Shown one piece after another: positions 1 to 8,574 of a stretch of 64,000 nt of DNA; positions within the stretch are counted from its first letter, which is position 1; each line of letters begins with the position of its first letter. Source of the DNA: Ottelia alismoides (Eukaryota; Streptophyta; Magnoliopsida; Alismatales; Hydrocharitaceae); contig JAZKJV010005552.1 of the NCBI GenBank assembly GCA_037367405.1, positions 310,001 to 374,000 of the forward strand, read 5' to 3'. The translations under genes were made by a program, and so were the position numbers. The notes under the pieces were generated by a model. It was given only the letters and a program-made list of their open reading frames with translations. It searched no databases and was not told the origin of the DNA.

Positions 1-44
1 CGACTCTAGTAACTCATCCCATCATCATTGATCACCATCTTGGA

Positions 45-76
45 CTATACTTAGGATGACCAGATCCTAAGTATAG
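45..76 (+). repeat. E1 hairpin 1 ending in PPT-like tract
   Basis: Perfect 13-bp stem, CTATACTTAGGAT (45-57) and ATCCTAAGTATAG (64-76), with a 6-nt loop. The right arm runs into six Gs, giving AAGTATAGGGGGG. Confidence 0.9.
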
Positions 77-149
77 GGGGGATGAGCCACCTGAGTCAGT
101 TCACTGTACATTCTCTAGATCACATTGGTCCTCATAACTCACTTCCATC

Positions 150-181
150 CTATACTTAGGCTGACCTGAGCCTAAGTATAG
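150..181 (+). repeat. E1 hairpin 2 ending in PPT-like tract
   Basis: Perfect 13-bp stem, CTATACTTAGGCT (150-162) and AGCCTAAGTATAG (169-181), with a 6-nt loop and a following G run. Compared with hairpin 1, the A:T pair near the loop is replaced by C:G on both arms, a compensatory change. Confidence 0.9.
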
Positions 182-253
182 GGGGACCGATGCCCGCATT
201 GTATAATCATCCATTTCTCCTCTTGCCCTCGTCCGCCTCATTTTTGATCTTCT

Positions 254-284
254 TCTACACTAGGCTGCCAAAGCCTAAGTATAG
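254..284 (+). repeat. E1 hairpin 3 ending in PPT-like tract
   Basis: The left arm (254-265) is a slightly decayed version of the family arm, with one base missing and one changed. The right arm AGCCTAAGTATAG (272-284) is intact and followed by a G run. Confidence 0.75.
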
Positions 285-325
285 GGGGGCGGTGCGACTT
301 CTATACATTTTGTAATTTTAGCTCT

Positions 326-399
326 CCTACGCTTAGCCCGAGCTATGTCTTTTTAGTCGCTTTTCATGCTCTGAGGACCTAGCACACGCTAAGTATAGG
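326..399 (+). repeat. E1 hairpin 4, long loop, before TGTATATA
   Basis: CCTACGCTTAGC (326-337) pairs with GCTAAGTATAGG (388-399) apart from two positions, around a loop of about 50 nt. Six Gs and TGTATATATT follow. An outer complementary pair (cgagctatg near 339, catagctcg near 430) could extend a larger fold. The same long-loop fourth hairpin recurs in E2 and E3. Confidence 0.7.
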
Positions 400-403
400 G
401 GGG

Positions 404-1834
404 TGTATATATTACATATATACTTTACCCATAGCTCGTACTTTCGCGTATTTTCGCGTATTTTCTGTATATATTATGCAATAATTACGGGGTGGGTAAA
501 AATTGATAAAAAAATTCTGTACTATATGTATAATACTTATATAAAAGTTGTAAAATTCTGGTAAAACATACTCATGTAAAATTTGTTGTAAAATAAGACG
601 TAAACCCAAAAACAAATGTATGTGTTGAATACTATGTGTATTATGTATAAACTAAAAACTTGTTGTAAATAATACAAATTGTTGTATACTTATACCAATT
701 TTTTTTGAAAATAAGGCTTCTTATTTACTCTTGCATATCATCCTTGCATTTAAAAAAAAAGAGCCTTGCATTTCATACATAGCATGTCATCTGCACCTCT
801 CATCTGCATATCTTGCATATGCAAGGTGAAAAGCTATTGGTTCTGAACCAAGTCATGAGTAGATATTGAGGATGGACTTGATTTGACCTTAATCCACCTA
901 ATTTCAGAGGAAACTTATAGGAACTGGAGTTAAGATTTTCAGGTCAAGTGACTTAATTCTTTGAGTCCGCAAGTCTATGTTCACATGTCATCTTGATTAG
1001 TCTAAATAGAATATCTCGTGCACACGCATGATTCTTTTAGACAGTGACCTAACTTGGACAAGCACAATGCACGTAGCTATTCATTGATGAGGTGGTGAGG
1101 AGGTAGAATCCTTTAGCTTGGAGTAGCACACGGGTGGAAACACCCGTCCTCCTCTAGGGAGGGTAGTGCATCTTAACCTAGTCTGGTGGTGTTGAAGTCT
1201 AAGGACAGGACGCTGTGGGTTGCAATAATGCTTCAAAAGAGGGATAGTCTACTGGCTCAAGAGGAAAAATTCCTGATGTACATGTTGCACCTTGTATATA
1301 GTTCCAAAAAAAATTTTTGCCTGTCGGAGTATGTATATTAGCAAGAAGTCTGCAGCTGGATGACTTGGCTACACTGGTCAGGCATCCCGGGATAGGTAGC
1401 TACACTGGCTACCGTCCATTCTTTTCTCCACCCCCTCCTCTTGAGCTGGTCGCACTTGAACTTAGAAGGGAATACCCCGCTCCTAGAGGAAAGAGTTGCT
1501 GGACCAGGTTATTGAGTTACCTTGTTAGAGGAGGCTGGTTCCGAGTCATTTCTGATGTGAAGAGTTACATTTCACTTACACAGTACAAGTAAGAATCATA
1601 GTCATTAGAAATTTGCATTTGAGGATTTGTTCTGACCTGACTATTGAGGCGTCTTGAATAGAAGACTTGTGGAACTTGAAGTCTGTTAGGTCTTAAGTTC
1701 AGGTCCAAATAAGGTTCCGCCACACAATTAATCCAAAGGTCGAGTCAAGCTCCATTTTTAACTTTTGTTCATGACCTTGGTATGGAACCCAAAATCATTT
1801 CACTCTTGCATTTCATTTAGTTGCTCGGGGACGA
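404..1834 (+). other. E1 3' untranslated region
   Basis: Non-coding stretch between the hairpin array and the PPT. It aligns by eye over most of its length with 26132-27735 (E2, +), with the reverse complement of 32434-33930 (E3, left part), and from about 1460 on with 15423-15825. Shared landmarks are a G-run-rich block near 1130-1160, the block around 1215-1250 (tgcttcaaaagaggg) and gaagggaatacccc near 1467. The 91-codon open frame at 1317-1592 is not conserved in the other copies and is not called as a gene. Confidence 0.7.
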
Positions 1835-1855
1835 GAAAGGTTTAAGTATAGGGGG
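1835..1855 (+). promoter_or_regulatory. E1 polypurine tract
   Basis: Purine-rich tract ending AAGTATAGGGGG, two bases before the LTR start TGATGAATC. In LTR retrotransposons this RNA resists RNase H and primes plus-strand DNA. Its last 12 bases equal the right arms of the hairpins at 45-399. Confidence 0.8.
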
Positions 1856-2364
1856 TTGATGAATCTGTGATTCATCACTCTAAAAGTTAAAAATAGAGCC
1901 TTGTTCCCGAGTAAATAGAGGCATATTTCCCTTTATAATGCATAAATAACACTCATGCATGCATACATAATACATGCATTTTAGCATTCCATTTGCATTT
2001 AAATAAGAAGCCAAAATCCCTTGTAAAATATCCATTTATCAAAATAACCCCTTCCTTATAATATGTACTCCTTAGTTAATAATATAAGGAAGAAAAGCCA
2101 GAAATCCCTCTTGTAAAATAGCCAATAAAGCCCTAGAATCCCTGGATCAGAAATTGCCCATAACTCCTTCATACAAACTCCAAAATAGGTCTACTCACTT
2201 TTAGAATAATGCACATTAAAAGACCTTTAAAACAAGACTAATTTCATCCAATTTGGAGCTCGTATGAGAAAGTTGGGTTTTCGGGCCTCTTTGTATACTA
2301 CATGTATGTATATTTGTATCTTTGTATTTATGTATCATATTTGACCTCATTTCCGTCTTTGGTC

Positions 2365-2409
2365 AACATGAAACTTGTAGATCTCATCGAGATCTACAAC
2401 TTTCATGTT
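2365..2409 (+). repeat. Long U3 hairpin (21-bp arms)
   Basis: Arms 2365-2385 and 2389-2409 are complementary except for one central C:C pair, with a 3-nt loop. The core is GTAGATCTC atc GAGATCTAC. Decayed relatives occur at about 8400-8452 and 60428-60475, in the same place relative to the GC-rich block of other LTRs. Confidence 0.85.
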
Positions 2410-3143
2410 TTAAGTTTTTCCAAATTCGGCCCCCTCTTCTCTCTACTCTTATTTCTTTGTCCAGCCAACCACAGCAGGCCACGTGGCGCCCTCTCGTTGC
2501 GCCACGCGGCCCGCCCCCTTGCCCAGGCCGCCGCACCTCTCAGCCGTTGGATGGTCTTCCAGATCCAATGGCCAAGCCTCTTCCACATACGCCTTTGACC
2601 TCAACCGTCTGATCAAATCCCCCGCCTCATCTCCATCGCCCGTTCGCGCCTCTTACTCAGCGCACCACGTGGCACATTCTGCGCCATCAGATCATGCTCC
2701 AATCTTTTCATCTGAACCTTTAGCCCCACAAACATCTGAGCCACCCGATCAAACACCCTATGATCATCGCAGCCATCCACTGGAACTTCGGCCACATTCC
2801 GCCACGTGGGAGCTTCCCAATGCTCAGATTATCGCGCCAGATCTCCATCACACCATTCCATCTCACCTCGATCACCATCATTGGATCACAAGATCCAACG
2901 GTGGAGACTTCGTCTTCCACCTCGAGAGCCCTCTCTCCCACGTTCTCTGCCTTGCGGGAGGGGCATCCCCTTCCTATTCTTGGCCGCGCCTCTTCCACCA
3001 TCGACGAGCACCACAACCTCCACGATAACCCACACTCATCCCTCATCCTCGCCAACCACTCCACTACCCCCGTCTACCTCAAGCAACGTCCCACGAACTC
3101 CTTAAACCTCGCTTCATCGTCAGCCTGATCGGGACCTTCAACC

Positions 3144-3151
3144 TATAAATA
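3144..3151 (+). promoter_or_regulatory. TATA box of E1 LTR
   Basis: TATAAATA in a GC-rich context inside the LTR, followed by CA-containing sequence suitable for a start site about 30 bases downstream. This is the likely U3/R promoter element. Confidence 0.55.
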
Positions 3152-4183
3152 ACCAAGCACCGGCCATCGTCGCACCTATCCGCCACCCGTGCGTGAGAGA
3201 CACTCCGTGCTCGGAGCTTCCGATTGGTGACAAGAATTGCAAGCTTCCTCGAGCAAAGACGATCGTCTTCTCCGGCGAGATCCTCAGCCACCGCCGAGTC
3301 GCAGCTCTCCTCCGCCGAGCCACTACTTGAGCTCAGGGAACCACCGCCCCTTCGAGCGACTATCTGGAACTCAAAGTCGAGCTCCAAACCCCAGGTGAAA
3401 ACCTTCATCCCCGACTGATCTTCCTCTTCATTTTTGCTTCGTTTTCTCGCATTTTATTCGCCGTCCACATTCATCGTCTCGCTTCGATTCCACTCACCGA
3501 GCTCCGCGTCGGAGCTCTCATCCTTGCGGACCCCTTTACGCCCGCCGACGACGTGCTTGACTTTCCATCGATCCTCAGCTCCGCCACTTGGCCGGAGCAC
3601 CGTCGCCAGACCACCTCCCCCCTCCTTAGGCCTCTCCGACCATCCCTACGTCTCCTCAGGTGCACCCAATGCTTCGGCTATTCGTCTAACATCTGCATGT
3701 ACCATCTTGTACATTGGCCGGAGCTTCACCGGAGTCGTCCTCGAGCTTCGTCGTCAGCAACCTCCGACGATCCTCTCCAGCTCCTGAGACCATCAGAACC
3801 TTCGCCGCGTAGCCACGCAGCTTCTGGGATAACTCCGACACGTCGGAGAGCTTCATCGACACGAGGAGAGGCTGGCGAAGCAAGGGCCTTGTCGCCGAAG
3901 CCTCGCCATCTCCTCCGCAGGCGGAGGAGGACCATCGGAGGAGAAGCCTAGCTGCCGTTCGATCACCTCGATCGAACGGTCGTCATCCTGCCACGTCGCC
4001 TTCTCCATCGCGAGCCAGGAGCCGTTGGATCGAGCTTGATCCAAGGGTCCGCAGCATGCCACGCAGACCTAGTCCGAGCCTCTTCCCCGAGCCTAGGCTC
4101 GGACCGCCCGAGCCTCCAGCCGAACCTCCAAGAGCATCTGAACCGAGCCCCGAGCCTCTGAAGCCTTCCTACCCTAGGCCGAC

Positions 4184-4200
4184 CACGTGAGGAGCACGTG
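4184..4200 (+). promoter_or_regulatory. Paired G-box dyad in LTR
   Basis: CACGTGAGGAGCACGTG: two CACGTG cores spaced by 5 bases. A decayed copy is at 4273-4289. The reverse-strand LTR at 6290-8570 has four more symmetrical versions. CACGTG is the G-box bound by plant bHLH/bZIP factors; use here is inferred. Confidence 0.5.
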
Positions 4201-5329
4201 CGGCCTGGGCATTTTGCACTGAGGCCCTGGACGCTTTTCATATTTGCAAAAAGGTCCCTGTGAAGCAGACCCTACGTGAGGAGCATGTGCCCTGTGGAGA
4301 ATTTGCACATCTTTCCCCTGCATTATAGGTAATTGCGCTTGAGTCCCTGTCAGCATATTTGTTTTATGTACTTTTATTTTCTTGTATTGCAAATAGACCC
4401 CTGTGTTTGCACGCATTCCTAGGTTGCATTTTACATCATTTTTAAATTCCAAAAGTTGCATTTTGTTGAGAAACTTGTCCTCTATCTATTGTGCCACGTG
4501 TCACATTTTTGTAATTACAGTAGATTTTGAAATGAATTAATTGGTTGATTTGTGTAATATTTTACCCAGTGAGACCTTTTAAATTCTCATTAATTTTTTT
4601 TGATTCCAAAAATCATCAAAAATTCACAGTGGCTCTAGGATAGTGAACTTAACCTTGCATAAAAATTTCATGTCATTTGCATTCATATCAAGGCCTGAAT
4701 AAATTGTTTAGTGATTTTCTTATTTTACTTTTAAAATTCATTTCACATTGAAATTAAAGTTTGTTAATTTTCCTGGATTCCTTATCATTAGTGTTATCTA
4801 GGATAATTTTATTTTCGGAAAAAGATGTGATTTGTTATTTATTAGAAATAAATTAGTGAAAATCACCCTGTCTGCATATTTAATTCACTGTAAAATCATT
4901 TAGTTTCTAAAAATTCCCAAAAATTTAAGGTAGCTTAATTTCATCATAATCCATCATTCTATCATAATTTTTGGACTTCATTTGTTATCTTAATTGAATT
5001 AACTGCGAATTGGCCCGATTCCTACATGTGTCTTGCATAGAAAATAAAAAAAAGAACAAAAAAAATTTATTCCCTGAAAATCCAACACTTGTTCTTTGCT
5101 AAAATTTACCTAAGGAGACAGTTGCCTCCCTGAGTTCGACCTTGGACTTCACCAAGTAAAAAAAATCTACCACTTGAAATTAACTCGAATCTAATTACAG
5201 TGGTTTTTGATTAGCCCTCTCGTATACGACTGCAACGAACGACATCTAATTAATTTGGACATTAATCTGACCGAATTAACCAAGGGTGCGGGGGCGGTTG
5301 TCAATATCACGAGTAGATAATTCCGCAGT

Positions 5330-5926
5330 CTGTAATTTATGAACAAATGCATTTCAATCAAAGATTCTTAATGGGAGCGGAAATGATGTCTCGTTCGGAT
5401 TAAGAAAGAAAGGAGTGACCCCCTTTAGAACAGACAAAGGGATTCTATTGATGAGATAAGTGGAAGTAAGAAGGGCAACCCCCGGTAGGTATTGGGAACC
5501 TTCATGTGAGTAAGCAATGTATGTTCTATGCAAAAAGGTGGCAATGTTTTCTTTCTGCTACCCCATTCTGCTAAGAGGTTCATGGACATGATGCCTAATG
5601 AAGGGTTTCCTTATAGGTAAAGAAAGATACCAATTTCTATTAGGTAAACTCAAGAGCACTACCAGTCCCTATAATATAAATACAAGTAAAGAAAGACATG
5701 GAATAATATAGAATAAGGACTTGATAATTTTGTTGATATATGATCATTCAATGAGTAAATAGATCCAAGAAAATTTGTTATAGTCATCCATGAAGATAGA
5801 TAAAGATATGTGATCACCAGTAGTACGGACCAAACATGGACCCCAAACATCACATTGGACTAAGAGAAAGGGACATATCGACAAGGCTCGGGTCTAGATG
5901 GAAAGTGTGAATTATAGGATCCTGAC
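5330..5926 (-). pseudogene. Copia integrase fragment
   Basis: Reading - from about 5926, the translation runs through a DVWGP motif and an FMDDYNKFSWIYLL-like segment, the Ty1/copia integrase core around the second catalytic Asp. Near 5500-5350 it matches the stretch ending in a CFVH-type motif between integrase and reverse transcriptase. Many stops and frameshifts interrupt it, and no start or end of a gene is present. It is a scrap of a copia element on - next to the E1 LTR. The clade is not certain. Confidence 0.6.
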
Positions 5927-5929
5927 ACC

Positions 5930-6289
5930 ACTAGAGGGAGGGGTAAATAATGTCCGAGGTAGTTTTAAAAATAATTTGTAGAATAATTAGCAAGCACATA
6001 AATAAATATCAAGCAGACTAATCAACACACTTACACAGTATGTTTACTTGAAAAACCACATGTATAAATGTAGGCTAGGTTTTGGGCCTTAGTGCATCAT
6101 GTATGTGTGAAGATTGTATCATATGTGATCAAGAGTCAATAGTCAAACTACTTGCTTGGGCCTTGACGAGTCCAAAAATCGTGGCTTTAAAAGAGATGTT
6201 TTATTCTTGTTCGTGCTTAAAAATAATGCCGTGCTTTGTAGGCGGCGATCGGAATCGGTCAAGAAAACAACCATAAATATTTATTAAAT
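5930..6289. other. Unassigned sequence
   Basis: No coding potential or repeat similarity recognised between the copia integrase scrap and the Athila-type LTR that ends near 6290. It may be decayed LTR or leader sequence. Confidence 0.3.
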
Positions 6290-7183
6290 TTCAATCGAGT
6301 GGTTTTATGTTTATTTTACTTGGCAAGTCCCAAGGTCGATCACAAAGAGGCAAAGGAACAACCTAGAATTATGTCTATCAAGATTCGTGCACGGATTTCG
6401 AGGAAGTTTTTTGGAATTTTTAATTCAAATAAGGGATGCAAGATGCAATTCGGCCTATTTTAGGGACTAAAATGCAAATTATGTTCAAATGATGTCCAAA
6501 AAATGTGAAACTTGGCCACAATGTAAATTATGATGAAATGAATGCACTGTAATTTTTTTGGACATTTTAGATGCAATATGAATTTTTTATGAATTTTAAA
6601 GTGCAAAGAAAATTATTTTCAATATTTAATTATAATAAATATTAAACCTACTTATTTTCAGGGGATAAAATTATCTAAGATCTATCACTAGGTGATGGAT
6701 CTCAGAAAAATCCTAAACCTCGAAAGTGTAAGATCTAATACCTATTAAAAATCAAATACTGAAATATGCAAAATGATTTTTACAGGGCAATTTATGCATG
6801 CAAATGCAATTATTTTTGGGCACAACGTCAAGAATAATAATCTCTACAATATATGATTTTTCAGAGATTTTTAGAGCAACGTTTAATCGATGGCAAATTT
6901 AATAGAAAGAAATGGGTAAAATTTGCAAATTTCCACAAAACCAATAATTATTAATTAACTGACACTCACAAAAATATCCACAATATGTCAAGATGTAGAT
7001 AATTAAATGACGAACATCATATTATTTTTAGATAAATAAAATGATGGAAAATAGAGGTCTAAAATGAAGGAGAAATGCAGGGGTACAGATGCAATAAATA
7101 AATAAATAAATAAAGATAATGCAGGGGGGACCTATTTGAGATTACCGATAACAGGGGGCGTGATTGCAAATGTGCCAGGGGGT

Positions 7184-7200
7184 CACGTGCGACGCACGTG
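7184..7200. promoter_or_regulatory. G-box dyad 1
   Basis: CACGTGC GAC GCACGTG: perfect 7-bp inverted arms around 3 bases, inside the GC-rich LTR block. Confidence 0.6.
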
Positions 7201-7270
7201 ATTTTCTGGATTGGGACTTTAGTGCAAATCGGCGGAGTTCCGGGGGGCTTCTTTGTAGTTTGCCAACGGT

Positions 7271-7287
7271 CACGTGCGAAGCACGTG
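7271..7287. promoter_or_regulatory. G-box dyad 2
   Basis: CACGTGC GAA GCACGTG: same arms as the dyad at 7184, different centre. Confidence 0.6.
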
Positions 7288-7322
7288 ACCTGGGGCTGAC
7301 GGTCTGCTGACGTCCCCCGCCC

Positions 7323-7339
7323 CACGTGCGCAGCACGTG
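7323..7339. promoter_or_regulatory. G-box dyad 3
   Basis: CACGTGC GCA GCACGTG: same arms, third centre. Confidence 0.6.
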
Positions 7340-8087
7340 ACGGGGTCTCGCGCATCGAGACCGATTGAAGGCGAGGCGGAGGGGTCGCGGGCTGGTGTTG
7401 CTTCGATCAGCGGCCGATGGCGAGGGCCGTCGCGTCTTTGGTGGGGAGGTGAAGTCGGCTCGGAGAAGGTGGTGGCGATGAAGCTTGGCGGAGAGGTCGA
7501 GGTCAGTGCAGATGGTGGTCGATGTCGAGGTCGGTCGAGACTGCTGAGTCGTGGTAGCTGTTGGTGATCGACGGGTGATGTTGCGGTTGTCATTGATCGA
7601 GACAGAGTTGGCGGAGAAGACAAGGCGGAACAGGTGGAGTTTGATGGAGGTGAAGTTGGGGATAGTGATCGAAAGGGTGATCGGTGATGCGAATGAATGG
7701 CGATTGGGAGATGAACATGGAGGAGGATGGCGAGGGATGAAACAGAGAAGGTTGGAGGAGTACCTGGGAATGAGGGCTCGACGGTGAGGTCACCGGAGCG
7801 GAGCTGCGCCTGGAGGAGGTGGGCTGCAACGAGGTCAGCGATGTCGGATCACGCTGTGGAGGAGGTGACCAGGCTGTCACTTTCAGGATTGGTCCTTTGA
7901 AGTCGAGCGGCGGATGGATTGGACGGGGGGTGGCGAGGTCTTTTATAGGTCGTAAGGGATGGGGTTGGCGATGGAGGGAGGTTGCGAGGATAGCGGAGAA
8001 CATTGCAGAGCGGCCGTCGCAGAGGAGGTTGGTAGCGAGGGACGCGGAGGTCGTTGAAGAGTGGCGGTTGCGGAGGGCGACGGTTGC

Positions 8088-8107
8088 GGGGGGGGGGGGG
8101 GGGGGGG
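8088..8107 (+). repeat. Run of 20 G
   Basis: Uninterrupted G run in the GC-rich LTR block. On the coding (-) strand of the LTR it is a C run. The E2 5' LTR has a C run at the matching place (21423-21440). Confidence 0.9.
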
Positions 8108-8205
8108 CGCCTTGGGAAGACGACAGGTCAACGACCGTTCGATCGACGATGATCGAACGACTGCTGGAGCGCCACGTGGCGGCAATAGTGAGAGAGAGGG
8201 GCGCG

Positions 8206-8222
8206 CACGTGCGTGGCACGTG
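8206..8222. promoter_or_regulatory. G-box dyad 4
   Basis: CACGTGC GTG GCACGTG: fourth member of the set, about 870 bases from dyad 3. Confidence 0.6.
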
Positions 8223-8286
8223 CCTCGCACATGTGGGTAGTTATTATTTTTTTAACGAAAACGAAAGAATAAAAGGGCTAAAAAAT

Positions 8287-8325
8287 GCTGACACGTGGCG
8301 GCCTCAAGGGTTGCCACGTGTCAGC
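8287..8325. repeat. Perfect 13-bp G-box hairpin
   Basis: GCTGACACGTGGC (8287-8299) and GCCACGTGTCAGC (8313-8325) are exact reverse complements around 13 bases. Each arm contains a G-box core (ACACGTGGC). Confidence 0.85.
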
Positions 8326-8574
8326 ACCAGAAAAATTGAAGATAAAATATTTTGTAAAATCAAAAAGAAATAGTAAATGACCTCGGATCAAAAAAGTTTC
8401 TTCATGAAAATTACTCGTCTCGATGAGATCTACAACTTTCATGAAGAATCAAAGCCAAAATCGATCAAATGCACAAGGTGAATTTTTGGGGTTATCCCTA
8501 GATTTTTTGGGTTTTCTATTTTTTTGTCATTTTTAAACCAGATAAGAAATCCGGAAAAATAAGGAAGGAGAAAT

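Larger units (their letters stand above)
1..5309 (+). mobile_element. E1: 3' end of Athila-type gypsy element
   Basis: This is the 3' portion of an LTR retrotransposon cut by the window start. It has an array of four hairpins (45-399), a 3' untranslated stretch (404-1834), a PPT (1835-1855) and an LTR starting TGATGAATC at 1857. No coding sequence of E1 lies inside the window. The lineage is assigned through E3 (33.9-57.0 kb on -), which has the same hairpin and untranslated-region layout plus an Athila-like pol. The LTR end is uncertain: the family's usual end (gattttcatg..tca/catca) is not found, and I place it near 5309 because copia sequence follows. Confidence 0.75.
1857..5309 (+). mobile_element. 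E1 3' LTR, Athila type
   Basis: Starts TGATGAATC..GATTCATCA, the short inverted repeat that opens every LTR of this family in the window. An AT-rich U3 contains a long hairpin (2365-2409). A GC-rich block (about 2460-4320) with repeated CACGTG cores holds a TATA box at 3144. An AT-rich 3' part carries gttcgaccttggacttcaccaag-like sequence near 5117-5140, matching near-end landmarks of other copies (22430, 32270). Many open frames in the GC-rich block (for example 2483-3028, 3434-3951) overlap in several frames on both strands and do not look like genes. Confidence 0.7.
6290..8570 (-). mobile_element. Truncated Athila-type LTR
   Basis: Reverse-strand LTR of the E1 subtype. On - it has the U3 hairpin relative (8400-8452), a GC-rich block with CACGTG cores (8325-7140), an AT-rich U5, and the near-end landmark gatcgaccttgggacttgcc (complement near 6320). 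The U3 start (TGATGAATC) is missing. The high-coordinate end is cut where a copia LTR begins near 8575, and that LTR is also cut there, so a deletion probably joined them. The open frames at 7270-8373 lie in the GC-rich block and overlap on both strands; they are not called as genes. Confidence 0.65.

Noticed and set aside
45..399. Hairpin array read as CRISPR or MITE cluster
   Set aside because: Spacers are unequal, repeats are short inverted pairs, there are no target duplications, and the array is fixed within a retrotransposon.
404..1856. Stretch starting TGTATATATT taken as LTR start
   Set aside because: The TG follows a PPT-like tract, but the same stretch in E2 ends at a second PPT followed by TGATGAAT, and E2 and the solo LTR fix TGATGAAT as the true LTR start.
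2483..3028. 181-codon open frame and overlapping frames in GC-rich DNA
   Set aside because: Lies in the GC-rich block of an Athila-type LTR, where frames open on both strands at once. No domain is seen and it is not conserved in other LTR copies.
7270..8373. Open frames of up to 209 codons on both strands
   Set aside because: GC-rich LTR block again; low-complexity Pro/Ser/Arg readings and overlapping antisense frames.
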